NCBI GenBank assembly: GCA_024709705.1
Contig: JANJWE010000271.1
Span: 1-5,976, forward strand
DNA length: 5,976 nucleotides
Direction: 5' to 3'
DNA from: Flavobacterium sp.
Lineage (GTDB): Bacteria > Bacteroidota > Bacteroidia > Flavobacteriales > Flavobacteriaceae
The position numbers were made by a program, and so were the translations under genes. How positions within the stretch are numbered: position 1 is the first letter of the stretch; every line of letters starts with the position of its first letter. Under the pieces are notes generated by a model that was not told the DNA's origin, searched no databases, and saw nothing but the letters and a program-made list of their open reading frames with translations. This document shows positions 1-5,976 of the stretch, piece after piece.

Positions 1-42
1 GTTGTTGATTCAACTGCAGTAGCACAAGTTCTAAAAAAATAA
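1..42 (+). CDS. coxB: 3' end of an upstream gene, probably cytochrome c oxidase subunit II
   Basis: An open frame enters from the left edge and ends at a TAA at 40-42, giving the C-terminal residues VVDSTAVAQVLKK. Only 13 codons are visible, so no domain or copper site can be seen. The call rests on context: the frame stops 22 bases before coxA on the same strand, with no terminator or promoter between, and in Bacteroidota the gene directly before coxA is normally coxB (subunit II, which carries the CuA electron-entry site). The small polar, alanine- and valine-rich tail fits the low-complexity C-terminus I associate with flavobacterial subunit II. That it is a real gene end is likely; its identity is an inference. 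Confidence 0.55.
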   Translation, partial: VVDSTAVAQVLKK

Positions 43-64
43 AAATTTAATCTAATATACGAAT

Positions 65-1867
65 ATGTCAGCACACGATCACGCACACGACCACGATCAC
101 GCACACGACCATGAACATCATCATAAAGATACTTTTATAACCAAGTACATCTTTAGTATTGATCATAAAATGATTGCCAAACAATACCTTATAACAGGTT
201 TGATAATGGGTATCATTGGAGTTGGGATGTCGTTGTTATTCAGAATGCAATTGGCTTGGCCCGAAGAGTCATTCAAAATATTCAATATTCTTTTAGGAGA
301 TAATTTTGCACCGGACGGTGTAATGCGAAATGATATTTACCTTGCTTTGGTAACCATACATGGTACAATCATGGTGTTTTTTGTATTAACTGCCGGATTA
401 AGTGGAACATTCAGTAACCTTTTAATTCCATTACAAATTGGTGCACGAGATATGGCATCCGGTTTTATGAACATGATTTCGTACTGGTTGTTTTTTCTAT
501 CTAGTGTTATCATGGTTATTTCTCTCTTTGTAGAGTCAGGACCAGCCTCTGCAGGTTGGACTATTTATCCTCCTTTAAGTGCTTTACCACAAGCTATTCC
601 GGGTTCTGGAACAGGTATGACTTTATGGTTAGTGTCTATGGCCATCTTTATTGCCTCTTCATTAATGGGTTCATTAAATTATGTGGTAACTGTTATTAAT
701 TTGAGAACCAAAGGAATGTCTATGACAAGACTTCCCTTAACTATTTGGGCATTTTTTATCACAGCTATCATTGGTATTGTTTCATTTCCTGTCCTTTTAT
801 CAGCTGCTTTGTTGCTAATTTTCGACAGAAGTTTTGGAACCTCATTCTTTTTATCTGATATTTTTATAGCAGGTGAGGTATTACATTATCAAGGTGGTTC
901 GCCAGTGTTATTTGAACATTTGTTTTGGTTCCTAGGTCACCCTGAAGTTTACATTGTATTATTACCCGCACTTGGTATTACATCAGAAATTATAGCAACC
1001 AATGCACGTAAACCTATTTTTGGTTACCGTGCCATGATAGCTTCTATTATTGCAATTGCTTTCCTTTCTACAATAGTTTGGGGTCACCATATGTTCGTGT
1101 CAGGGATGAATCCTTTCTTAGGTTCAGTATTTACTTTTACCACATTATTGATTGCAATTCCTTCTGCTGTTAAAGCGTTCAATTACATTACAACCTTGTG
1201 GAAAGGTAACTTACAATTAAACCCAGCTATGTTGTTTTCAATTGGATTAGTTTCTACTTTCATTACAGGTGGATTAACAGGTATCATTTTAGGAGACAGT
1301 ACATTAGATATTAATGTACATGACACCTATTTTGTTGTAGCTCACTTCCACTTAGTTATGGGTATCTCGGCTCTTTATGGAATGTTTGCCGGAATTTACC
1401 ATTGGTTCCCAAGAATGTTTGGCAGAATGTTAAACAAAAACTTAGGATACGTTCACTTCTGGGTAACTGCTGTTTGTGCTTACGGGGTTTTCTTTCCAAT
1501 GCACTTTATAGGTATGGCAGGTTTACCAAGAAGATATTATACCAATACGGCTTTTCCATTGTTTGATGATTTGCAAAATGTGAATGTTATCATTACCATG
1601 TTTGCACTTATCGGAGGGGCTTTCCAATTGGTATTTATATGGAATTTCTTCCACAGTATGTTCTATGGCAAAAAAGCCGAAATGAACCCATGGAAATCAA
1701 ATACATTAGAGTGGACTGCTCCTGTTGAGCATATTCACGGGAACTGGCCTGGTGCTTTACCTGAAGTTCACAGATGGCCTTACGATTACAGTAAGCCAGG
1801 ACATGACACAGACTTTGTTCCCCAAACCGTTCCAATGGGTCCAGATGAGGAACAATTACACCACTAA
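65..1867 (+). CDS. coxA: Cytochrome c oxidase subunit I (A-type heme-copper oxidase)
   Basis: This is the catalytic subunit of the terminal oxidase in the inner membrane; it reduces O2 to water and pumps protons. The 600-residue protein has about 12 membrane helices from residue 41 to 530. Conserved residues are all present, assigned by alignment with bovine subunit I from memory: low-spin heme a ligands His99 (in HGTIM) and His429; heme a3 ligand His427; CuB ligands His292, His341 and His342; the cross-linked Tyr296 and gating Glu294 in GHPEVY (the A1-type signature); Mg site His419-Asp420; D-channel Asp129, Asn118 and Asn136; K-channel Lys370. Before the GHPEVY helix the loop at about 262-280 is some ten residues longer than in the bovine protein. 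Residues 4-20 are extremely rich in His and Asp/Glu (10 His in 20 residues). The ATG at 65 is the only sensible start, because the next Met is residue 36, at the edge of the conserved core. It is probably cotranscribed with the upstream gene; a terminator follows the stop. Confidence 0.98.
   Translation: MSAHDHAHDHDHAHDHEHHHKDTFITKYIFSIDHKMIAKQYLITGLIMGIIGVGMSLLFRMQLAWPEESFKIFNILLGDNFAPDGVMRNDIYLALVTIHGTIMVFFVLTAGLSGTFSNLLIPLQIGARDMASGFMNMISYWLFFLSSVIMVISLFVESGPASAGWTIYPPLSALPQAIPGSGTGMTLWLVSMAIFIASSLMGSLNYVVTVINLRTKGMSMTRLPLTIWAFFITAIIGIVSFPVLLSAALLLIFDRSFGTSFFLSDIFIAGEVLHYQGGSPVLFEHLFWFLGHPEVYIVLLPALGITSEIIATNARKPIFGYRAMIASIIAIAFLSTIVWGHHMFVSGMNPFLGSVFTFTTLLIAIPSAVKAFNYITTLWKGNLQLNPAMLFSIGLVSTFITGGLTGIILGDSTLDINVHDTYFVVAHFHLVMGISALYGMFAGIYHWFPRMFGRMLNKNLGYVHFWVTAVCAYGVFFPMHFIGMAGLPRRYYTNTAFPLFDDLQNVNVIITMFALIGGAFQLVFIWNFFHSMFYGKKAEMNPWKSNTLEWTAPVEHIHGNWPGALPEVHRWPYDYSKPGHDTDFVPQTVPMGPDEEQLHH
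74..109 (+). repeat. Perfect 18-base tandem duplication inside coxA
   Basis: The unit cacgatcacgcacacgac occurs twice back to back (74-91 and 92-109) with no mismatch, each copy encoding HDHAHD. The following codons (cat gaa cat cat cat) continue the His-rich run in diverged form. Because the unit is a multiple of three, gain or loss of a copy would keep the coxA frame. It is also locally GC-rich in an AT-rich gene. The repeat is directly visible; slippage as its origin is inferred. Confidence 0.9.
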
Positions 1868-1892
1868 ATTTTTAGATTATTAATTCATATTT

Positions 1893-1930
1893 AAAGTCCT
1901 TTCTTTTCATAAGAAAGGGCTTTTTTATTT
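1893..1930 (+). terminator. Rho-independent terminator after coxA
   Basis: A 13-base-pair stem pairs 1893-1905 with 1911-1923, with a single G-U wobble (1897 with 1919), around a five-base loop TTCAT at 1906-1910. It is followed by a T-rich tract (TTTTTTATTT, 1921-1930, whose first three bases are in the stem). It starts 25 bases after the coxA stop and lies before the ruvB promoter, so it should end the oxidase operon and insulate ruvB. The lower stem is A/T, so it could give some termination on the minus strand, but no minus-strand gene is present. Confidence 0.9.
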
Positions 1931-1938
1931 GTTTTATG

Positions 1939-1972
1939 TTTTACTATTAAGGCAAAACATTTTCTATCTTTG
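1939..1972 (+). promoter_or_regulatory. Bacteroidota-type promoter of ruvB
   Basis: TATCTTTG at 1965-1972 is an exact match to the Bacteroidota -7 consensus TAnnTTTG. The -33 element is poor: the best candidate is a TTTTAC-like stretch at 1939-1944, 20 bases upstream, rather than TTTG. The box ends four bases before the ruvB ATG at 1977, so transcription would start at or within a few bases of the start codon. The -7 match and its place between a terminator and a gene support it; the -33 assignment is weak. Confidence 0.7.
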
Positions 1973-1976
1973 TTTT

Positions 1977-2999
1977 ATGAACGAATTTTTAGATCCTACC
2001 AACAAAGGTTTTAACCCTGAAGAACTTGACTTAGAAAAAAAGTTGAGACCCTTATCTTTTGATGATTTCTCTGGACAAGAACAAGTGTTAGAAAACTTAA
2101 AAGTTTTTGTTGAAGCTGCCAATCTCAGAAACGAAGCCTTAGACCATGCTTTATTTCACGGTCCGCCAGGTTTAGGCAAAACAACTTTAGCTAATATTTT
2201 AGCCAATGAATTGGGTGTAGGTATTAAAATAACTTCTGGACCCGTATTGGATAAACCGGGAGATTTAGCCGGATTGTTGACCAATTTGGAAGAACGCGAT
2301 GTTCTTTTTATAGATGAAATTCACCGTTTAAGTCCCGTCGTTGAAGAATATTTATATTCTGCAATGGAGGATTTTAAAATAGATATTATGATTGAATCTG
2401 GGCCAAATGCCAGAACCGTTCAAATCAATTTAAATCCTTTTACATTAGTAGGTGCTACTACTCGTTCAGGTTTGCTCACCGCACCAATGCGTGCTCGTTT
2501 TGGAATTCAAAGTCGATTACAATATTATAACACAGAACTTTTGACCACAATTGTGCAAAGAAGTGCTTCAATCTTAAAAGTACCTATATCCATGGAAGCA
2601 GCTATAGAAATAGCCGGAAGAAGTAGAGGTACTCCTCGTATAGCAAACGCATTGTTGCGAAGAGTTCGAGATTTTGCCCAAATTAAAGGTAATGGAAAAA
2701 TTGATATTGAAATTGCAAAATATGCACTACAAGCTTTAAATGTTGATGCTCATGGCTTGGATGAAATGGATAATAAAATCCTATCAACCATAATTGATAA
2801 ATTTAAAGGGGGGCCAGTAGGATTATCAACTTTGGCCACTGCTGTTTCAGAAAGTGGTGAAACTATAGAGGAGGTATATGAACCTTTTTTAATTCAAGAA
2901 GGATTCATCATGCGAACCCCAAGAGGTAGAGAAGTAACAGAGAAGGCTTATAAGCATTTGGGGAAAATAAGAACCAACATTCAAGGTGGTCTTTTCTAA
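1977..2999 (+). CDS. ruvB: Holliday junction branch migration ATPase RuvB
   Basis: RuvB forms the hexameric AAA+ rings that, with RuvA, drive branch migration of Holliday junctions in cytoplasmic recombination repair. The protein is 340 residues, the usual family length. Visible in order: the N-terminal segment with LRP and GQ motifs (residues 23-34), Walker [10 protein letters not shown] (62-70, Lys68), Walker B with Asp113-Glu114 in FIDEIHR, sensor 1 region GATTR (159-163), arginine finger Arg174 in MRARFG, sensor 2 GTPR with Arg221, and the C-terminal winged helix with PRGREVT (315-321). All key residues are intact. An in-frame ATG exists at 1929, but it lies in the tail of the coxA terminator and upstream of the -7 box, and adds 16 hydrophobic residues foreign to RuvB; the ATG at 1977 gives the family N-terminus MNEFLDP. 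The gene ends in tandem in-frame stops (TAA TAG). ruvA and ruvC are not in the window. The queG frame begins 47 bases downstream, so the two genes probably share a transcript. Confidence 0.97.
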   Translation: MNEFLDPTNKGFNPEELDLEKKLRPLSFDDFSGQEQVLENLKVFVEAANLRNEALDHALFHGPPGLGKTTLANILANELGVGIKITSGPVLDKPGDLAGLLTNLEERDVLFIDEIHRLSPVVEEYLYSAMEDFKIDIMIESGPNARTVQINLNPFTLVGATTRSGLLTAPMRARFGIQSRLQYYNTELLTTIVQRSASILKVPISMEAAIEIAGRSRGTPRIANALLRRVRDFAQIKGNGKIDIEIAKYALQALNVDAHGLDEMDNKILSTIIDKFKGGPVGLSTLATAVSESGETIEEVYEPFLIQEGFIMRTPRGREVTEKAYKHLGKIRTNIQGGLF

Positions 3000-3046
3000 T
3001 AGCGTAAATGTCATTCCTATGAATAGTGATTTTCATTTGTTAAGTT

Positions 3047-3970
3047 TTGATACATAATAAAGAAAAAAATACAGCTTTTATAAAATCCGAAGCCAAACGC
3101 CTCGGATTTCTCTCTTGTGGTATTTCAAAAGCCGGTTTTCTGGAAGAAGAAGCTCCGCGTCTCGAAAAGTGGCTCAACAAAAACATGAACGGTCAAATGA
3201 GTTATATGAAAAATCATTTTGACAAGCGTTTAAACCCAACATTGATAGTGGATGGAGCCAAAAGTGTCATTTCATTATTACTGAATTATTATCCATCCGA
3301 ATTTCAAAACAAAGAAAGTTATAAGATTTCAAAATATGCCTACGGACAAGATTATCATTTTGTCATTAAAGAAAAACTGAAAGAATTATTATACTTCATA
3401 CAAACCGAAATTGGCGAAGTTTCCGGTAGAGCATTTGTTGATTCAGCCCCCGTATTAGATAAAGCTTGGGCGGCCAAAAGCGGTTTGGGTTGGATGGGAA
3501 AAAACACCAATCTCATCACCCAAAAAGTGGGTTCATTCTACTTTATTGCAGAATTAATTGTAGATTTAGATTTAGAATATGATACCCCAACCACCGACCA
3601 TTGTGGTTCCTGCACGGCTTGCATTGATGCTTGCCCAACCGAAGCCATTGTGGCTCCCTATGTGGTAGATGGCAGCAAATGCATTTCCTATTTCACTATC
3701 GAATTAAAAGAAAATATCCCAATCGAAATGAAAGGCAAATTCGATGACTGGATTTTTGGTTGCGATGTGTGCCAAGATGTTTGTCCATGGAACCGTTTTT
3801 CAAAACCACATAACGAACCACTTTTTCAAGCCAATCCCGAATTACTTTCTTTTACTAAAAAAGATTGGGAGGAAATAACCGAAGATGTTTTTAAAGAAGT
3901 ATTTAAAAACTCAGCGGTGAAACGAACCAAGTTGGAAGGATTGAAGAGGAATGTGGAGTTTTTGAGGTAA
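3047..3970 (+). CDS. queG: Epoxyqueuosine reductase QueG
   Basis: QueG is a cytoplasmic cobalamin-dependent iron-sulfur enzyme that reduces epoxyqueuosine to queuosine at wobble position 34 of GUN-anticodon tRNAs (Tyr, His, Asp, Asn), the last step of queuosine synthesis. In the 307-residue product, Asp132 in [12 protein letters not shown] is the conserved catalytic Asp of the cobalamin-domain motif. Eight Cys residues fit two [4Fe-4S] clusters: CxxCxxCxxxCP at Cys186, 189, 192 and 196, then Cys212, 239, 242 and 246 (the last in CPWNR). The end ([19 protein letters not shown]) matches the start of the C-terminal helical repeat region, which is much longer in E. coli QueG (about 379 residues); the short form appears normal for this phylum. 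The start is TTG at 3047: an in-frame TAA sits at 3041-3043 and the first in-frame ATG is codon 47, inside conserved sequence. No clear Shine-Dalgarno or separate promoter is seen, so readthrough from ruvB is likely. Function is confident; the exact start is less so. Confidence 0.94.
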   Translation: MIHNKEKNTAFIKSEAKRLGFLSCGISKAGFLEEEAPRLEKWLNKNMNGQMSYMKNHFDKRLNPTLIVDGAKSVISLLLNYYPSEFQNKESYKISKYAYGQDYHFVIKEKLKELLYFIQTEIGEVSGRAFVDSAPVLDKAWAAKSGLGWMGKNTNLITQKVGSFYFIAELIVDLDLEYDTPTTDHCGSCTACIDACPTEAIVAPYVVDGSKCISYFTIELKENIPIEMKGKFDDWIFGCDVCQDVCPWNRFSKPHNEPLFQANPELLSFTKKDWEEITEDVFKEVFKNSAVKRTKLEGLKRNVEFLR

Positions 3971-4040
3971 TTTTTTTGGAATAAATTTCAAAAAATTATG
4001 TAAGAGTCAAAATTTAACACCAAAAGAAATTCTTTTAAAA

Positions 4041-4071
4041 TTTCAATATTCCCATAACTCTCTTACCTTTG
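4041..4071 (+). promoter_or_regulatory. Bacteroidota-type promoter of maeB
   Basis: TACCTTTG at 4064-4071 matches the -7 consensus TAnnTTTG exactly. TTTC at 4041-4044, 19 bases upstream, matches three of four bases of the -33 TTTG element at the expected spacing. Transcription would start near 4077-4079, leaving a leader of about 20 bases before the ATG at 4099. That leader contains a purine run AGAAGAA (4084-4090) eight bases before the ATG, which could act as a weak ribosome-binding site. Its position in the only sizeable intergenic gap (3971-4098) supports it. Confidence 0.75.
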
Positions 4072-4098
4072 TGAGTCAAACATAGAAGAATCAAATTC

Positions 4099-5976
4099 AT
4101 GCACAAAGACACCAAACGCAGAGAAGCCCTTTTATACCACGCAAAACCCAATCCGGGAAAGATTCAGGTGGTTCCTACAAAAAAATATGCTACCCAACGT
4201 GATTTGTCCTTGGCCTATTCGCCGGGTGTAGCAGAACCTTGTTTGGAAATTGCCAAAGATGTAAATAACGTTTATAAATATACTGCCAAAGGAAATTTGG
4301 TAGCTGTAATATCTAATGGAACCGCTGTTTTAGGGCTTGGTGATATTGGACCCGAAGCTTCAAAACCCGTGATGGAAGGTAAAGCTTTGCTTTTCAAAAT
4401 TTTTGCCGATATAGATGTGTTTGATATTGAAGTGGGAACTAAAGATATTGATGCCTTTATCGAAACGGTTAAGAATATTGCCCCCACATTTGGAGGAATT
4501 AATTTAGAAGATATTAAAGCTCCCGAATCATTTGAAATCGAACGCCGTTTGGTAGAAGAACTCAATATCCCCGTGATGCATGATGACCAACACGGAACAG
4601 CCATTATCTCATCGGCAGCTTTATTGAATGCTTTAGAATTGGCTAACAAGAAAGCAAATGATGTAAAAGTTGTGGTGTCAGGTGCAGGGTCTGCTGCTTT
4701 GGCTTGTGCCAATTTATATCTCTTACTTGGGGTTAAAGCCGAAAACATCATAATGTTTGACAAGGATGGGGTACTACATACTGAAAGAACGGATTTATCA
4801 CCATTACAACATAAATATACATCTGGAAAAAAAGGAACAACTTTAGGCGAAGCCATGAAAGGAGCCGATGTTTTCTTGGGATTGTCTGCCGGAAATATTT
4901 TGACACCTGAAATGTTACTAGATATGGCTTACGACCCGATAGTTTTTGCCATGGCTAATCCCGTACCGGAAATTGATTATAATGTTGCTATCAATACTCG
5001 TGAAGATATTATTATGGCAACCGGTCGGTCGGACCATCCCAATCAGGTAAATAATGTTTTGGGATTTCCCTATATTTTCAGAGGAGCTCTTGATGTTAGA
5101 GCAACCAAAATTAATGAAGCCATGAAAATGGCAGCCGTTTATGCCCTGGCAGAATTGGCTAAAATGCCGGTGCCGGAACAAGTGAATATTGCTTATGGTG
5201 AAACCAAATTAAATTTTGGTCGTGATTATATCATTCCGAAACCTTTTGATCCCAGATTGATTACGATTGTAGCTCCTGCTGTAGCCAAAGCGGCAATGGA
5301 ATCCGGAGTAGCTCAAAACCCAATAACAGATTGGGAAAAATATGAAGAAGAATTAGCAGAACGCCTGGGGTCTGACAACAAAATGGTACGTTTGTTAGCC
5401 AATAGGGCTAAAACAGAACCTAAGCGAATTGTGTTTGCTGAGGCAGATCATTTAGATGTGTTGAAAGCAGCTCAAATTGTCATGGAAGAGGGTATTGGGA
5501 AGCCAATTTTACTTGGAAATAAAGAAATTATTTTAGAATTGAAAGAGGAAATTGGTTTTGATGCCGAGGTTCTAATATTAGATCCAAAAACCAAAGAATG
5601 TGACGAGAAACGATTGCAATATGCCAATACGTATTGGGAAAGTCGAAAAAGAAAAGGTTTAACCCAATTAGATGCACAAAAGTGGATGCGTGAACGCAAT
5701 TATTTTGCTGCCATGATGGTAAATGAAGGAGAAGCCGATGCCCTGGTAACCGGCTATTCCCGCAGTTATCCATCTGTTGTAAAACCTATAATGCATCTCA
5801 TTGATAAAGCACCGGGTGTTTCCAGAATTGCTACCACAAATATGATGATGACCAACAGAGGTCCTATGTTCTTGTCTGATACAGCTATAAATGTAGATCC
5901 TTCTGCAGACGACTTGGCTAAAATTGCGTTGATGACAGCAAAAACAGTTAGAATGTTCGGTTTGGTTCCCGTTATA
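4099..5976 (+). CDS. maeB: Malic enzyme fused to a phosphotransacetylase-like domain (MaeB type), cut by the right window edge
   Basis: This is an uninterrupted frame of 626 codons from ATG 4099 to the last base, with no stop in view. It oxidatively decarboxylates malate to pyruvate, usually with NADP+ in this class, supplying NADPH and pyruvate in the cytoplasm. The malic N-terminal domain (about 15-155) holds the catalytic Tyr40 in LAYSPGVAEP, Lys95 in MEGKALL and metal ligands Glu137-Asp138. The NAD(P)-binding domain (about 160-400) holds metal ligand Asp162 or Asp163 in HDDQHGTA, the Rossmann motif GAGSAA (195-200), ANPVPE (286-291) and the HPNQVNN motif (313-319). From about 426 a phosphotransacetylase-like domain begins (RIVFAEAD at 443-450; TGYSRSYPSV; TNMMMTNRGPMFLSDTAIN). 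In E. coli MaeB this domain is regulatory and lacks transacetylase activity; I infer the same here. The family is about 760 residues, so roughly 130 are missing, because of the window edge and not a mutation. The start fits known N-termini and follows its own promoter. Cofactor choice cannot be proven from sequence alone. Confidence 0.95.
   Translation, partial: MHKDTKRREALLYHAKPNPGKIQVVPTKKYATQRDLSLAYSPGVAEPCLEIAKDVNNVYKYTAKGNLVAVISNGTAVLGLGDIGPEASKPVMEGKALLFKIFADIDVFDIEVGTKDIDAFIETVKNIAPTFGGINLEDIKAPESFEIERRLVEELNIPVMHDDQHGTAIISSAALLNALELANKKANDVKVVVSGAGSAALACANLYLLLGVKAENIIMFDKDGVLHTERTDLSPLQHKYTSGKKGTTLGEAMKGADVFLGLSAGNILTPEMLLDMAYDPIVFAMANPVPEIDYNVAINTREDIIMATGRSDHPNQVNNVLGFPYIFRGALDVRATKINEAMKMAAVYALAELAKMPVPEQVNIAYGETKLNFGRDYIIPKPFDPRLITIVAPAVAKAAMESGVAQNPITDWEKYEEELAERLGSDNKMVRLLANRAKTEPKRIVFAEADHLDVLKAAQIVMEEGIGKPILLGNKEIILELKEEIGFDAEVLILDPKTKECDEKRLQYANTYWESRKRKGLTQLDAQKWMRERNYFAAMMVNEGEADALVTGYSRSYPSVVKPIMHLIDKAPGVSRIATTNMMMTNRGPMFLSDTAINVDPSADDLAKIALMTAKTVRMFGLVPVI

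Noticed and set aside
1635..1835. A 66-codon minus-strand open frame
   Set aside because: It is antisense to the conserved C-terminal part of coxA and has no recognisable features.
1929..1976. Extended N-terminus for RuvB from ATG 1929
   Set aside because: This start overlaps the coxA terminator tail and precedes the -7 box, so it would not be on the main transcript; the 16 added residues are not RuvB-like.
3041..3049. Possible -7 box TAAGTTTTG upstream of queG
   Set aside because: It fits TAnnTTTG only with one mismatch or an extra base, and it overlaps the TTG start, so a transcript from it would begin inside the gene.
3971..4044. Possible terminator after queG (T7 run at 3971-3977; GAAATT/AATTTC stem at 4026-4031 and 4039-4044)
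   Set aside because: The T-run has no GC-rich hairpin before it, and the downstream stem is six base pairs with one G-C pair and no following T-tract.
4272..4856. A 194-codon open frame on the minus strand
   Set aside because: It lies fully inside maeB, whose + strand translation has intact catalytic motifs. The reverse product is Ser/Ala/Ile-rich with no recognisable domain and looks like a codon-bias shadow.
4918..5773. Three further minus-strand open frames (4918-5181, 5472-5699 and 5528-5773)
   Set aside because: All lie antisense within maeB, two overlap each other, and none has a recognisable product or its own promoter.

Overview
The window looks like chromosomal backbone from a member of the Bacteroidota, most likely Flavobacteriia. 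It is AT-rich. Two of the four main genes have a TAnnTTTG element just upstream, which is the -7 box of the Bacteroidota primary sigma factor, and Shine-Dalgarno sequences are weak or absent. The CoxA, RuvB, QueG and MaeB proteins all read like flavobacterial versions of their families. All genes lie on the + strand and packing is tight: no gene-free stretch exceeds about 130 bases.

Layout: (1) positions 1-42 are the last 13 codons of an upstream gene, probably cytochrome c oxidase subunit II. (2) 65-1867 is coxA, the catalytic subunit of an A-type cytochrome c oxidase, with a very histidine-rich N-terminus encoded partly by a perfect 18-base tandem duplication. (3) 1893-1930 is a strong intrinsic terminator that closes the oxidase operon. 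(4) 1977-2999 is ruvB, the Holliday-junction branch-migration motor; its promoter -7 box ends four bases before the ATG, so the mRNA is probably leaderless or nearly so. (5) 3047-3970 is queG, epoxyqueuosine reductase, with a TTG start forced by an upstream in-frame stop; it probably shares the ruvB transcript. (6) 4099-5976 is maeB, a malic enzyme fused to a phosphotransacetylase-like domain. It has its own promoter and runs off the right edge of the window, missing roughly 130 C-terminal residues.

The genes serve separate housekeeping jobs: aerobic respiration, recombination repair, tRNA wobble-base modification and anaplerotic or NADPH metabolism. There are at least three transcription units: cox genes, ruvB-queG, and maeB onward. 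I see no mobile element, CRISPR array, tRNA or rRNA gene, defence system or obvious horizontally acquired segment. I found no new system; the second-look items are modest ones about start sites, leaderless transcription and the His-rich CoxA tail.
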